From the NCBI GenBank assembly GCA_002347365.1, contig DDWT01000021.1:73995-137994 (forward strand): a stretch of DNA of 64,000 nucleotides. The letters run 5' to 3'. The translations under genes and the position numbers were made by a program. Source of the DNA: Actinobacteria bacterium UBA2279 (GTDB lineage Bacteria; Actinomycetota; Coriobacteriia; Anaerosomatales; Anaerosomataceae). Below are positions 1-8,900 of this stretch, piece after piece. Under the pieces are notes generated by a model. It had not been told where the DNA came from, made no database searches, and saw only the letters and a list, made by a program, of their open reading frames with translations. How positions within the stretch are numbered: the stretch's first letter is position 1; each line of letters opens with the position of its first letter.

Positions 1-174
1 TGAATCGCTCTTGCCGGGCGCCGAGACGTCCGGCTTTGCATATGGATTACCTTGTAGGTTCCTCCTCTGCGAACCGGCAATGTCTCGTAGGTGGTTGTCG
101 CCGTCTGGCGAAGCCCCCGATGCGCCCCAGACGAAGTAGTACATGTTCTTCCTGAAGAAGGGAGGGGACGCGCG

Positions 175-1704
175 TTGGATATCATCTACGTCATCGGCTC
201 GCTCGTCCTCGGCGCCGTCATCGGTTTCGTACTCCATCGTTTCTTTGTCGCAGACAAGGTCAATCGCTCCCGCGAGTCGGCTGACCGTCTGATCGCGGAT
301 GCCGAGAAGGCAGCCGAGACGACGAAGAAAGAGATGGTACTCGAGGCCAAAGACGAGATCTTCCACATGAAGGCCGCCGCCGACGAGGACATCAAAGAAC
401 GCCGCAAAGAACTTGCAGCAATGGAGAACCGTCTGATCCAGCGAGAAGAATCGATGGAGCGCAGGGCGGATTCACTGGACAAGCGTGAGCACCAGCTGGC
501 CAGCCAGGTCGGTCAGGTCGCAAAGCGCGAGAAGGACCTCGAAGACGCGATCGCCGAGGAGAAGTCACGACTGGAGTCCATGGCCGGCATGTCGACCGAC
601 GAAGCTCGGAATGTGCTTCTCGAGCGCGTGCGCCAGGACGTCACTCACGATGCCGCCGTACTCATCCGCGAGGCGGAGTCTCGTGCTCGCGAAGAGGCGG
701 ACCGCAAGGCGCGCAACATCGTCGGTATCGCCATTCAGCGCGTTGCCGCCGACCACACCGCTGAGTCAACGGTCTCCGTGGTCCATATCCCAAGCGACGA
801 TCTGAAGGGCCGGATCATCGGCCGAGAGGGCCGCAACATCCGAGCCTTCGAGCAGCTCACCGGTATCAACCTCATCATCGATGACACCCCTGAGGCGGTC
901 ATCCTGTCGAGCTTCGATCCGGTGCGGCGCGAGATAGGCCGAATCACGCTCGAAACGCTCATCGCCGACGGTCGCATTCACCCTGCTCGCATCGAAGAGA
1001 TGTACGAGAAGGCCACGACACTCGTCGACCAGCAGATCCATGATGCCGGCGAACAGGCCGTCTTCGATACTGGCATCCACGGGTTGCACACAGATCTCGT
1101 GCGTACACTCGGGCGCCTGCGTTTCCGCACCTCCTACGGGCAGAACGTGCTCAAGCACTCTCTCGAGGTCTCGTACCTCGCTGGTGTCATGGCCGCTGAG
1201 CTCGGGGTGGACGTCAAGCTGGCGAAACGAGCAGGGCTGCTGCACGACCTCGGCAAAGCTATCGACCATGAGATCGAAGGACCGCACGCGGTCATCGGAG
1301 CGGACCTTGCACGCCGTCTTGGCGAGCCGAAGGAGATCCTGCACTGCATCGAAGCTCACCACGGTGACGTGGAACCTTCGACCGTCGAAGCGGTCATCGT
1401 ACAGGCCGCCGATGCGATCTCCGCATCGCGCCCCGGCGCTCGCCGTGAGACACTCGAAAGCTACATCAAGCGCCTCGAGAAGCTCGAGGCGCTAGCCGAG
1501 TCCCACAAGGGCGTCGAGAAGTCCTACGCCATGCAGGCCGGACGCGAGATTCGTGTCATGGTCAAGCCCGACGATATCAGCGACGCGGATTCTGTGGTGC
1601 TCGCACGCGATATCGCGAAGCAGATCGAAGACGAGCTGCAGTATCCCGGTCAGATCAAGGTCATGGTGATTCGCGAGAGTCGCGCCATCGAGTTCGCAAA
1701 GTAG
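175..1704 (+). CDS. rny: Ribonuclease Y
   Basis: Membrane-anchored endoribonuclease that starts bulk mRNA decay. The 509-residue product has the standard order: one N-terminal membrane segment (about residues 2-22), a long charged coiled coil (about 30-170), a KH RNA-binding domain with the GRIIGREGRNIR loop (about 211-222), and an HD phosphohydrolase domain with His357-Asp358. The TTG start at 175 is chosen because GGAGGGG lies at 161-167 with normal spacing and the membrane helix follows at once. An in-frame GTG at 91 would add 28 residues of unlikely sequence. A strong terminator follows. In Firmicutes rny also lies close to spoVS, as it does here. Confidence 0.96.
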   Translation: MDIIYVIGSLVLGAVIGFVLHRFFVADKVNRSRESADRLIADAEKAAETTKKEMVLEAKDEIFHMKAAADEDIKERRKELAAMENRLIQREESMERRADSLDKREHQLASQVGQVAKREKDLEDAIAEEKSRLESMAGMSTDEARNVLLERVRQDVTHDAAVLIREAESRAREEADRKARNIVGIAIQRVAADHTAESTVSVVHIPSDDLKGRIIGREGRNIRAFEQLTGINLIIDDTPEAVILSSFDPVRREIGRITLETLIADGRIHPARIEEMYEKATTLVDQQIHDAGEQAVFDTGIHGLHTDLVRTLGRLRFRTSYGQNVLKHSLEVSYLAGVMAAELGVDVKLAKRAGLLHDLGKAIDHEIEGPHAVIGADLARRLGEPKEILHCIEAHHGDVEPSTVEAVIVQAADAISASRPGARRETLESYIKRLEKLEALAESHKGVEKSYAMQAGREIRVMVKPDDISDADSVVLARDIAKQIEDELQYPGQIKVMVIRESRAIEFAK

Positions 1705-1751
1705 CGGCGACAACCTCCGGGCATACTCGTTGTGGCTACCAGCCATGTGTC

Positions 1752-1785
1752 AGAAGGGCCGCGGAGACGCGGCCCTTCTGCTTTC
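1752..1785 (+). terminator. Intrinsic terminator after rny
   Basis: A perfect 11-bp inverted repeat (1752-1762 with 1769-1779, 6-nt loop) is followed by a short pyrimidine tract. It sits between rny and the ATPase gene, so the downstream genes probably have their own promoter or depend on read-through. Confidence 0.8.
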
Positions 1786-1816
1786 CGCCGCAGCAGCGGG
1801 CAGGTACACTAGGTAC

Positions 1817-2893
1817 ATGCCTGATAATGACGCACTGATCGATTTCGTATCCGCTGTCTCCGGCGAAACCTTCCTCAAAGTCGAGGAGAGCCTCGGTGAC
1901 GGTTTTGTGCGCCTTCGTATCGCTGAGGCTGAACGCCGACAGGCGAAGCACGATATCCGCAGCGTTGAAGACATCATCGTCGAGTTGCTTCGGAACTCGC
2001 GCGATGCACACGCGCAGCGCATCTTCATCGCATCTGCACGTGAGGGCGAACTGCGTACGATCACCATCATCGATGACGGCGTGGGTGTTCCAGGTCATCT
2101 GCACGAGGCCATATTCGAGCCACGCGTCACATCGAAGCTCGAGACCATGGTCATGGACCGCTGGGGCGTTCACGGACGGGGCATGGCGCTGTTCTCGGTC
2201 AGATCGAATGTGTCGGTCGCCCGGATCGCATCCTCGGACCTCCACAAAGGAACCGCTCTGACCGTTGTTGCAGACACGACGGAGATCGGCGAGCGTGCGG
2301 ACCAGTCGACGTGGCCGGCTGTGGAGAGAGATGAATCCGGACGGCTCGCCGTTGTGCGAGGCCCTCACAACATCCTGCGACGTGTCGTGGAATTCGCATG
2401 CGAGCACCCGGAACTCGATGTCTACCTCGGATCACCCACTGAGGTCCTCTCGACACTCTACGACGGCGCGCGACGTCACCTCGACACTGCCGATCTCATG
2501 TTCTGCGAAGATCTCACCCGAATGGCCGTCTGGCATCGTCCGGCGGCGTGCACCGACGCGGCAGAACTGGTCGAGATCGCAGGCGAGATAGGCTTGCCTG
2601 TTTCCGAGCGTACCGCGCACCGAATCATTGGCGGCGAGCTTTCCACTCTCGAAGCTGTCTTGACAGAAGTGGCGGCCGAGGACGAGAAGCCGTCGAGTGC
2701 GGAGCCCGACATCTACCGGGACCGTCGATCGCTTCGCATCCATCACAGTGATCTTGCAGCTTTCAAGAAGGAGCTTGAGCAGGCGTTCGACCTGCTAGCA
2801 GAGCGCTACTATCTCAGTCTGCGCGGTGAACCACGCATCTCGATCGGCGCCGATGAGATCCGTGTCCGCTTCTCTGTCGACAAGGAGGAGTGA
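1817..2893 (+). CDS. GHKL-type ATPase (HATPase_c) protein of unknown role
   Basis: Soluble 358-residue protein whose N-terminal half is a GHKL ATP-binding fold like that of Hsp90, MutL and histidine kinases. Visible motifs are the N box ELLRNSRDA (about residue 55), the G1 box DDGVGVP (about 86) and the G2-like HGRGMAL (about 118). No dimerisation/phosphoacceptor domain, receiver domain or membrane segment is present, so it is not an ordinary sensor kinase. The C-terminal half (about 180-358) matches no family I recognise. ATG 1817 is chosen because it starts the conserved part, although its Shine-Dalgarno is weak. It occupies the place between rny and spoVS that ymdB holds in Bacillus. Function unknown. 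Confidence 0.85.
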   Translation: MPDNDALIDFVSAVSGETFLKVEESLGDGFVRLRIAEAERRQAKHDIRSVEDIIVELLRNSRDAHAQRIFIASAREGELRTITIIDDGVGVPGHLHEAIFEPRVTSKLETMVMDRWGVHGRGMALFSVRSNVSVARIASSDLHKGTALTVVADTTEIGERADQSTWPAVERDESGRLAVVRGPHNILRRVVEFACEHPELDVYLGSPTEVLSTLYDGARRHLDTADLMFCEDLTRMAVWHRPAACTDAAELVEIAGEIGLPVSERTAHRIIGGELSTLEAVLTEVAAEDEKPSSAEPDIYRDRRSLRIHHSDLAAFKKELEQAFDLLAERYYLSLRGEPRISIGADEIRVRFSVDKEE

Positions 2894-2900
2894 GCTGGCG

Positions 2901-2929
2901 GTGACCGTAGGCGTCCTGTGCGCTATACT
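2901..2929 (+). promoter_or_regulatory. Predicted sigma-70-type promoter for spoVS
   Basis: GTGACC (2901-2906) and TATACT (2924-2929) are separated by exactly 17 bp, matching TTGACA and TATAAT at 4/6 and 5/6. Transcription would start near 2936 and leave a leader of about 108 nt before spoVS, long for such a small gene. Confidence 0.6.
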
Positions 2930-3043
2930 GTCACCTGCAAGGATTGTTCTCCAATCGTTACCGTCGAAGATACGTTGCAGCACACTCGAAGCCGCAGTGA
3001 ACGTCGCATTTACGTGGTCGCATTAGCAGCACGGGAGAATCAC

Positions 3044-3319
3044 GTGGAAGTCCTCAAAGTCTCGAGCAAGTCGAGCCCGAACTCCGTTGCCGGCGCACTC
3101 GCCGGAGTCATCCGCGAGGACGGAGCAGTCGAGATCCAGACTGTAGGAGCTGGCGCGCTCAACCAAGCCATCAAAGCGATAGCCATCGCACGCGGTTTCG
3201 TCGCGCCGACGGGTGTAGACCTGGTTTGCGCACCGGCCTTCGCCGATATCGAGATCAACGGCGAGGAGAGGACGGCCATCCGTCTCCTCGTTGAGCCTCG
3301 CCCGATGCACCACGGCTGA
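3044..3319 (+). CDS. spoVS: Stage V sporulation protein S (SpoVS/Alba-like)
   Basis: Small 91-residue protein beginning with MEVLKVSSKSSPNSVAGALA, the highly conserved SpoVS opening, followed by the family core with the GALNQAIKAIAIARG helix. SpoVS has an Alba-like fold and is thought to bind nucleic acid; in Bacillus it affects septation and spore-coat completion, but it also occurs in non-sporulating bacteria. The start is GTG 3044, with GGGAGAA at 3033-3039. Longer in-frame starts upstream would not extend the family domain. The PHP gene follows after 7 nt. Its presence alone does not prove that the organism sporulates. Confidence 0.95.
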   Translation: MEVLKVSSKSSPNSVAGALAGVIREDGAVEIQTVGAGALNQAIKAIAIARGFVAPTGVDLVCAPAFADIEINGEERTAIRLLVEPRPMHHG

Positions 3320-3326
3320 GGCCGCC

Positions 3327-4163
3327 GTGACGGTCGATCTGCACACACATTCGCTCGCTTCCGACGGCACACTCCCAGCTGCCAGAGTGGTCGAACTCGC
3401 CGTTTCGGCAGGGTTGCATGCAATCGCCATCTGCGACCATGACAGCGTCGAAGGTGTGTCCGAGGCCCTTTCAGCCGGTCGACGACTCGATATTCCCGTG
3501 GTTCCGGCGGTGGAGTTCTCGGCTACTGAAGGGGAGCTGAGCATTCACGTTCTCGGCTACTTCATCGACCACACCGATCGAACCCTGCTTCGCGCACTGT
3601 CGTCCCTGCGGGAAGCCCGCCTCGAGCGCGCCCGGGACATGGTAGGTCTTCTTGCCCGGGACGGGTTCGTCATCGACTTCGATGACGTCCTTGCTGCCGT
3701 TGATGGTGGAGCTATCGGGCGCGCCCATGTCGCTGCGGCACTGGTGCGATCGGGACATGCTGAGGACCTCGAGAGCGCCTTCTCCCGGTTCGTCGGCCGC
3801 AACGCACCCTATTTCGTGCCGAAATCCCCGGTGGACGCCACGGCGGTCGTCTCGGCGATCCGCAGTGCCGGGGGACTGGCTGTCATTGCCCACCCGGGCA
3901 TAAGTGGCGCTGATGAGTGCCTCTCCACGATCATCGCGAGCGGTCTCGACGGGCTGGAGGCGCTTCACGCGGAGCACACGCCGGCGCAACGAGTGCACTA
4001 CGCGACCATCGCTGCTGAACACGGCCTGCTTGTCACCGGGGGCTCCGACTTCCACGGACCCGACATGGCAGGCCATCCGATCGGGGCAGGAGACGTTCCC
4101 GACGAGGTGTTCGAACGCCTTGTCGAAGCGGCAGGCGACGCGGCACGCTCCGTGCTACACTAG
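3327..4163 (+). CDS. PHP-domain phosphoesterase, TrpH/YciV (RNase AM) type
   Basis: Metal-dependent phosphoesterase of 278 residues. The PHP motifs are all present: DLHTHS near the N terminus, CDHD about 30 residues later, a HPG motif in the second half and GSDFHG near the end. The best-studied relative, E. coli YciV/RNase AM, is a 5'-3' exonuclease on short RNA and 5' ends of rRNA. A link to RNA turnover would fit the rny neighbourhood but is inference. GTG 3327 is preferred (GAGG at 3318-3321). The longer TTG start at 3291 would overlap spoVS by 29 nt. It is tightly followed by miaB. Confidence 0.9.
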   Translation: MTVDLHTHSLASDGTLPAARVVELAVSAGLHAIAICDHDSVEGVSEALSAGRRLDIPVVPAVEFSATEGELSIHVLGYFIDHTDRTLLRALSSLREARLERARDMVGLLARDGFVIDFDDVLAAVDGGAIGRAHVAAALVRSGHAEDLESAFSRFVGRNAPYFVPKSPVDATAVVSAIRSAGGLAVIAHPGISGADECLSTIIASGLDGLEALHAEHTPAQRVHYATIAAEHGLLVTGGSDFHGPDMAGHPIGAGDVPDEVFERLVEAAGDAARSVLH

Positions 4164-4169
4164 CCCGCC

Positions 4170-5498
4170 ATGGAACGCTACTACGTGCGCACCTTCGGGT
4201 GCCAGATGAACAAACACGATTCCGAGCGTATCGCCGGGCTACTGGAAGCGAGCGGTATGACTGCCGCATCCTCACCCGAAGATGCGGACGTGGTCGTGTT
4301 CAACACGTGCTGTGTCAGGGAGAACGCCGACGAACGCCTCTACGGGCAGGTCGCATCACTCAAGGCGCTCAAGACAGGTGGCCGGCCAGACGTTCTCATA
4401 GCCGTCGGCGGATGCGTCGGCCAACGCGACGGTATCCGTCTCCGAGAGCAACTGCCTCACGTTGATGTCGTCTTCGGAACCCACAACATCGACGCGTTGC
4501 CCGCCCTTCTGGACGCCGCGCGGCAGGGGAGGCCGGGCATACAGGTCCTCGACCACGGGGAGGCCTTCGCAAGCGATCTGCCGGCCGTACGCGAACACCC
4601 GTGGCACGCATGGCTCTCGATCACGGTGGGGTGCGACAACTACTGCAGCTACTGCATCGTTCCGTACGTCCGCGGACGGGAGCGCAGCAGACCGCTTGAA
4701 GACGTGGTCGCTGAAGCCGAGAGCCTTGTTGCCGACGGTGTCGTCGAGATCACACTCCTGGGCCAGAACGTGAACAGCTACGGCCGTGACCTCTATGGGG
4801 AGCCCAGGTTCGCCCAGGTACTGCGAGCCGTGGCCGCTACCGGCGTGGCGCGGGTACGCTTCGCGACCAGCCATCCCAAAGACCTCTCCGCCGAGACGAT
4901 CATGGCCATGGCCGAGACACCCCAGGTCTGCGACTACCTCCATCTGCCGGTCCAGTCAGGCTCCAATCGGACACTGGAGGCCATGAATCGCGTCTACACC
5001 CGCGAGCAGTACCTGACCCTGGTCTCCAAGCTGCGAGACGCGATACCGGGCCTCGCACTGTCTACCGACGTGATCGTGGGCTTTCCCGGCGAGACCGAAG
5101 AGGATTTCGCTGACACGTTGGACCTGTTTCAGAGCGTTGGTTTCGACCAGGCGTTCACGTTCATCTACTCACCGAGAGAGGGCACGCCTGCTGCCTCCCT
5201 GCCCGACCGCGTACCCAGAGAAGTCACGCAGGAGCGTTTCGACCGTCTCATCGGGGTCGTCCAATCGTCCGCTGCCGCGGGCAACGAAAGGCTTGTAGGC
5301 ACAACGCAGCGCATACTCCTGGAGGGTCACTCCAAGCGCGACGAGGCGATGCTGACCGGACGAACCGATGGCAACAAAGTCGTGCACATCCCTGTGGGCA
5401 CCGCGGACGGCACACATCTGAAACCCGGGACCTTCGTCAACGTGCACATCGAGCAAGCACAAACCTGGTTCTTACTGGGGTATCCTGTCAGGGACTGA
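4170..5498 (+). CDS. miaB: tRNA-2-methylthio-N6-dimethylallyladenosine synthase
   Basis: Radical-SAM methylthiotransferase that adds the 2-methylthio group to i6A37 of tRNAs reading UNN codons. The 442-residue protein has the UPF0004 domain with three cluster cysteines (Cys11, Cys47 and one in GGC near residue 81), the radical-SAM CxxxCxxC at Cys155-Cys159-Cys162, and a C-terminal TRAM domain. Its substrate is made by MiaA, encoded 1.4 kb downstream, so both steps lie in one stretch. It starts with ATG 6 nt after the PHP gene, so co-transcription is likely. Confidence 0.96.
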   Translation: MERYYVRTFGCQMNKHDSERIAGLLEASGMTAASSPEDADVVVFNTCCVRENADERLYGQVASLKALKTGGRPDVLIAVGGCVGQRDGIRLREQLPHVDVVFGTHNIDALPALLDAARQGRPGIQVLDHGEAFASDLPAVREHPWHAWLSITVGCDNYCSYCIVPYVRGRERSRPLEDVVAEAESLVADGVVEITLLGQNVNSYGRDLYGEPRFAQVLRAVAATGVARVRFATSHPKDLSAETIMAMAETPQVCDYLHLPVQSGSNRTLEAMNRVYTREQYLTLVSKLRDAIPGLALSTDVIVGFPGETEEDFADTLDLFQSVGFDQAFTFIYSPREGTPAASLPDRVPREVTQERFDRLIGVVQSSAAAGNERLVGTTQRILLEGHSKRDEAMLTGRTDGNKVVHIPVGTADGTHLKPGTFVNVHIEQAQTWFLLGYPVRD

Positions 5499-5570
5499 TC
5501 GACGGGAAGGCTGATGCTCTCGGTTTCTCGCGGGCATGTGGTGGGCATACGGCTAGGGGAGGTGGTTTCG

Positions 5571-6944
5571 ATGACAACAGACGTCATCGGCATCATCGCG
5601 CCCCATCCGCCCATCATGGTACCCGAAGTGGGCGGGAGAGACGTTGAACTCGTGGAGGAGTCCACCCGCGCTATGGGCGTCGCTGCGCGGCTCATGGAGT
5701 TCTTCAACCCGGATGCGATAGTACTGATGTCCCCGCACGCCCCTCTGGTCGCCGACGGTTTTCTGATCGATGACTCGGAGCACCTTGAGGGAGATCTCGG
5801 ACAGTTCGGGGCGACTCGGCCCCACCTTTCGACAGCCGGGGACCCCGAACTCGCGAACGCGATCGCACATGAGGCGCGGGTCAGCAGTGTGCCCGTCGTT
5901 CTCAGGGGAGCGCATCTGCGACTCTCGCCCGGCGCACTGGACCACGCCGCTGTCGTCCCCTTGAGCTTCATCGACCGGGCAGGCAGATGGCCCGTGGTCG
6001 AGCTTTCGCTCGCCTGGCTGCCTTTCGAGACGCATCGCGAGCTCGGCAAAGCGGTCCGACGCGCCGCCGAGTCGCTGGGACGTCGAGTCGCCTTTCTCGC
6101 GAGTGGGGATTGCAGCCATCGTCTGCTCCCAGGCGCTCCTGCGGGGTTCAACCCTCGAGGTTCCGACTTCGATCGAGAGCTCGTCAGACTCGTGGGATCC
6201 GGTGACTACCGCGCGCTGATGAACCTCGATGCGGAGCTCGTGGAGGCCGCCGGCGAGTGTGGCCTGCGCTCCTTCATCACCCTGGGGGGTTTCCTCGAAG
6301 GTGCCGACACAAAGACCCGACTGCTCGCCTATGAAGGCCCCTGGGGCGTTGGCTATCTCACTGCCATCGCCGGACCTGTGGAACTCCTCGATCGTGCAAT
6401 GACCCAGACCCCGGGGTGCAAGCACGGTCACCGTGGGGATGACGAGTCCGAGCCTGTTGCACTTGCACGACGCGCCATCGACGCCTACGTCATCGAGCGA
6501 CGAGTCATCGTCGACCAGCACGACACGGGCCTGCTTTCCGAACCCGCCGGTGCATTCGTGAGCCTGCATCGCGGCCCGGATCTGCGTGGATGTATCGGCA
6601 CCATCGGACCGACACACGCAACGCTCGGTGACGAGATCATCCACAACGCGATACAGGCGGCCACCGCCGACCCGCGCTTTCCACCGGTCTCTGCCGAGGA
6701 ACTCGGCGACCTGGAGATATCCGTCGATGTACTCCACGCACCCGAGCCGGCATCCATGGCCGACCTCGATCCGAGGCAGTTCGGGGTGATCGTCAGCGCC
6801 GATTGGAGACGGGGACTGCTGCTCCCGGATCTGGAGGGCGTGGACACCTCCGAGCAACAGGTCACTATCGCGATGCGAAAGGCCGGCATCGGCCTGCGGG
6901 AACGCGTGAAGCTCGAGCGCTTCCGTGTCGACCGCTACCATTAG
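5571..6944 (+). CDS. Fused AmmeMemoRadiSam system protein B-A (Memo-like + AMMECR1)
   Basis: A 457-residue fusion. Residues about 1-270 resemble the Memo/class III extradiol dioxygenase-like LigB fold (IIAPHPPIMVPEVG at the start, LMSPHAPL, SGDCSHR). Residues about 285-457 form an AMMECR1 domain with its hallmark LRGCIGTIGPT. The two parts are known as proteins B and A of the three-part AmmeMemoRadiSam system, whose third member is a radical-SAM enzyme; none is encoded in this window. The system's reaction is poorly defined. ATG 5571 has an excellent Shine-Dalgarno (GGGGAGGTGG at 5556-5565); earlier in-frame codons lack one. Four nt separate it from miaA. Confidence 0.9.
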   Translation: MTTDVIGIIAPHPPIMVPEVGGRDVELVEESTRAMGVAARLMEFFNPDAIVLMSPHAPLVADGFLIDDSEHLEGDLGQFGATRPHLSTAGDPELANAIAHEARVSSVPVVLRGAHLRLSPGALDHAAVVPLSFIDRAGRWPVVELSLAWLPFETHRELGKAVRRAAESLGRRVAFLASGDCSHRLLPGAPAGFNPRGSDFDRELVRLVGSGDYRALMNLDAELVEAAGECGLRSFITLGGFLEGADTKTRLLAYEGPWGVGYLTAIAGPVELLDRAMTQTPGCKHGHRGDDESEPVALARRAIDAYVIERRVIVDQHDTGLLSEPAGAFVSLHRGPDLRGCIGTIGPTHATLGDEIIHNAIQAATADPRFPPVSAEELGDLEISVDVLHAPEPASMADLDPRQFGVIVSADWRRGLLLPDLEGVDTSEQQVTIAMRKAGIGLRERVKLERFRVDRYH

Positions 6945-6947
6945 CGC

Positions 6948-7907
6948 ATGAAGACCGATACCCCCGTCATCGCCATTGTGGGTCCCACAGCTGTCGGTAA
7001 GAGCATGGTTGGCGAGTACGTCGCCCGTTCATGCTCGGGCGAGATAGTCAGTGCCGACTCGATGCAGGTCTACCGTGGCATGGACATCGGTACCGCCAAG
7101 ACGACGCCGTCCGCGCGGCGGGTGCCGTACCACTGCCTGGACCTGGTCGAACCCGGCACGCCCTACTCGGCCGCGCTCTACCAGCACGATGCTCGCGTCG
7201 CCATCGATCAGATCACCGCCCGATCTCTCACTCCGGTGCTCGTCGGAGGGACAGGACTCTACGTTCGGGCCGCACTCGACGACATGAGGTTCCCTCCGGG
7301 TGAGAGCGACGGAGCGGCGCGGCAACACTACGAGGATCTGGAGCTCGAACTCGGCGCGCAACGCCTCCACGCAGTGCTTGCCGAGCGAGATCCTGAGTCC
7401 GCGGCCCTTATCCACCCCCACAACGTTCGCAGGGTGATCAGGGCGCTGGAGATGGCAGATGAAGGGGTTTCATATGCCGCTCAGACGGCAGGTTTCGGTG
7501 AACGCAAGACTGTCTATCCGACTGTGTTCGTGGGCCTGACGATGGACAGAGCCGCACTGTATGCTCGAATAGAGGCGCGGGTCGACGAGATGATCCGAGA
7601 TGGACTTCTCGATGAGGTTAAGGGGTTGATCGCGGCGGGGTATCGTGAGGCGCTCACCGCAACACAGGCCATCGGGTACAAAGAACTCGTGCCCGTGCTT
7701 GAGAACGGTGCGGACATCGCGGAGGCGGTCGCGTCGATCAAGCAGGCGACTCGTCGCTATGCCAAACGACAGCTGACGTGGTTCCGCGCCGACAGCCGGG
7801 TGCACTGGCTTGACGTAACCGGGCTGTCATCACAGCAGGCCACCACACGCCTGCTGGAGTTGGTAGAATCGTCCGAACCGATCGCGCCCCCTCAGGTATT
7901 CGAGTGA
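6948..7907 (+). CDS. miaA: tRNA dimethylallyltransferase
   Basis: Transfers the dimethylallyl group from DMAPP to A37 of tRNA, the step before MiaB. The 319-residue protein opens with the P-loop GPTAVGKS, followed by SADSMQVYRGMDIGTAK and LVGGTGLY, all family hallmarks, and has normal length. It starts 4 nt after the preceding gene. Its stop overlaps an alternative dapF start, which suggests tight coupling within an operon. Confidence 0.97.
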   Translation: MKTDTPVIAIVGPTAVGKSMVGEYVARSCSGEIVSADSMQVYRGMDIGTAKTTPSARRVPYHCLDLVEPGTPYSAALYQHDARVAIDQITARSLTPVLVGGTGLYVRAALDDMRFPPGESDGAARQHYEDLELELGAQRLHAVLAERDPESAALIHPHNVRRVIRALEMADEGVSYAAQTAGFGERKTVYPTVFVGLTMDRAALYARIEARVDEMIRDGLLDEVKGLIAAGYREALTATQAIGYKELVPVLENGADIAEAVASIKQATRRYAKRQLTWFRADSRVHWLDVTGLSSQQATTRLLELVESSEPIAPPQVFE

Positions 7908-7918
7908 GAGGAAATCCC

Positions 7919-8797
7919 GTGGAACTCACGTTCACCAAGATGAACGGTCTGGGCAACGACTTCGTGTTCATTGAAGACCTTGGCGGGGACTGGGAACTGT
8001 CCCCCGATGCCGTGGTATGGCTGTGCGACCGGCACTTTGGCGTAGGGGCCGACGGTGTCATCCTCGTTCGCCCCGCCGTTGATCCCTCGGCCGACTTCTA
8101 CATGCACTACTTCAATGCTGATGGTTCGCTTGCCGAGATGTGCGGGAACGGCGCCCGCTGCTTTGCGAAGTACCTTGTCGATCACGGCCTGATCGGGAGT
8201 GAACGCGATTCACTCCTGATCGAGACGCTCGGCGGACTGAAGCCCGTCACGTTCACGCGGCAGAAGGATGGCACCCTGCACGAAGCGACCGTGGACATGG
8301 GGATCCCGGAACTCGACCCCGCGAAGCTGCCATCCACGTTCGGAGGCACGCAAGTGTATCAGTGCCCCATCGAGACGCCATACGGCACGTATGCGGTCAC
8401 AGGTGTCTCCATGGGCAATCCGCACGCGGTCATCTGGGTAGACGACGTGGACGACGCTTCAGTCGACACAGTGGGCCCGTTCATCGAGACCTGTGACCGG
8501 TTCCCTAAAGGTACCAACGTGGAGTTCGCCCAGCTGGTCAACGACGAGACCATACGCTTGCGCGTTTGGGAGCGCGGAGTGGGGGAGACGCTGGCTTGCG
8601 GCACGGGTGCGTGTGCCACGCTGGTTGCGGGAGCCCTGTCGTGCTACACGGGACGACACGCCACGATCGAACTGCCCGGCGGCGACCTGTTCGTGCGCTG
8701 GCACGAAGACGACCACGTCTACATGACCGGCTCGGCAGCAGAGGTCTTCTCGGGCACCGTGGTCATTGACGAGGAAGAGGATGAACAAGGCGCGTGA
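7919..8797 (+). CDS. dapF: Diaminopimelate epimerase
   Basis: Interconverts LL- and meso-diaminopimelate for peptidoglycan and lysine. Both catalytic cysteines are visible in their motifs, MCGNGARC and ACGTGACA, in a 292-residue protein of normal length that begins MELTFTKMNGLGNDF. GTG 7919 is preferred because AGAGGA (7907-7912) is well spaced before it; GTG 7904, overlapping the miaA stop, would add five residues. The next gene, dapL, makes its LL-DAP substrate, so the two form a short DAP pathway module. Confidence 0.96.
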   Translation: MELTFTKMNGLGNDFVFIEDLGGDWELSPDAVVWLCDRHFGVGADGVILVRPAVDPSADFYMHYFNADGSLAEMCGNGARCFAKYLVDHGLIGSERDSLLIETLGGLKPVTFTRQKDGTLHEATVDMGIPELDPAKLPSTFGGTQVYQCPIETPYGTYAVTGVSMGNPHAVIWVDDVDDASVDTVGPFIETCDRFPKGTNVEFAQLVNDETIRLRVWERGVGETLACGTGACATLVAGALSCYTGRHATIELPGGDLFVRWHEDDHVYMTGSAAEVFSGTVVIDEEEDEQGA

Positions 8798-8868
8798 CGC
8801 ACGCCGAATCCGCTTCTGCTACCATGTTCCGAACGTCGGGCCGAAGCCGACATGACGACCTGTCATCC

Positions 8869-8900
8869 GACATACCGTGAAAGGGATGGACATACCGTGA
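8869..8900 (+). repeat. 12-bp direct repeat overlapping the dapL start
   Basis: GACATACCGTGA occurs at 8869-8880 and again at 8889-8900. Each copy carries a GTG, and the second GTG (8897) is the likely dapL start. The 20-bp period puts the two GTGs in different frames. Confidence 0.75.

Noticed and set aside
13..34. GCCGG/CCGGC inverted repeat at the left edge
   Set aside because: A short 5-bp stem with a 12-nt loop and no U-run; the upstream gene is outside the window, so no terminator is claimed.
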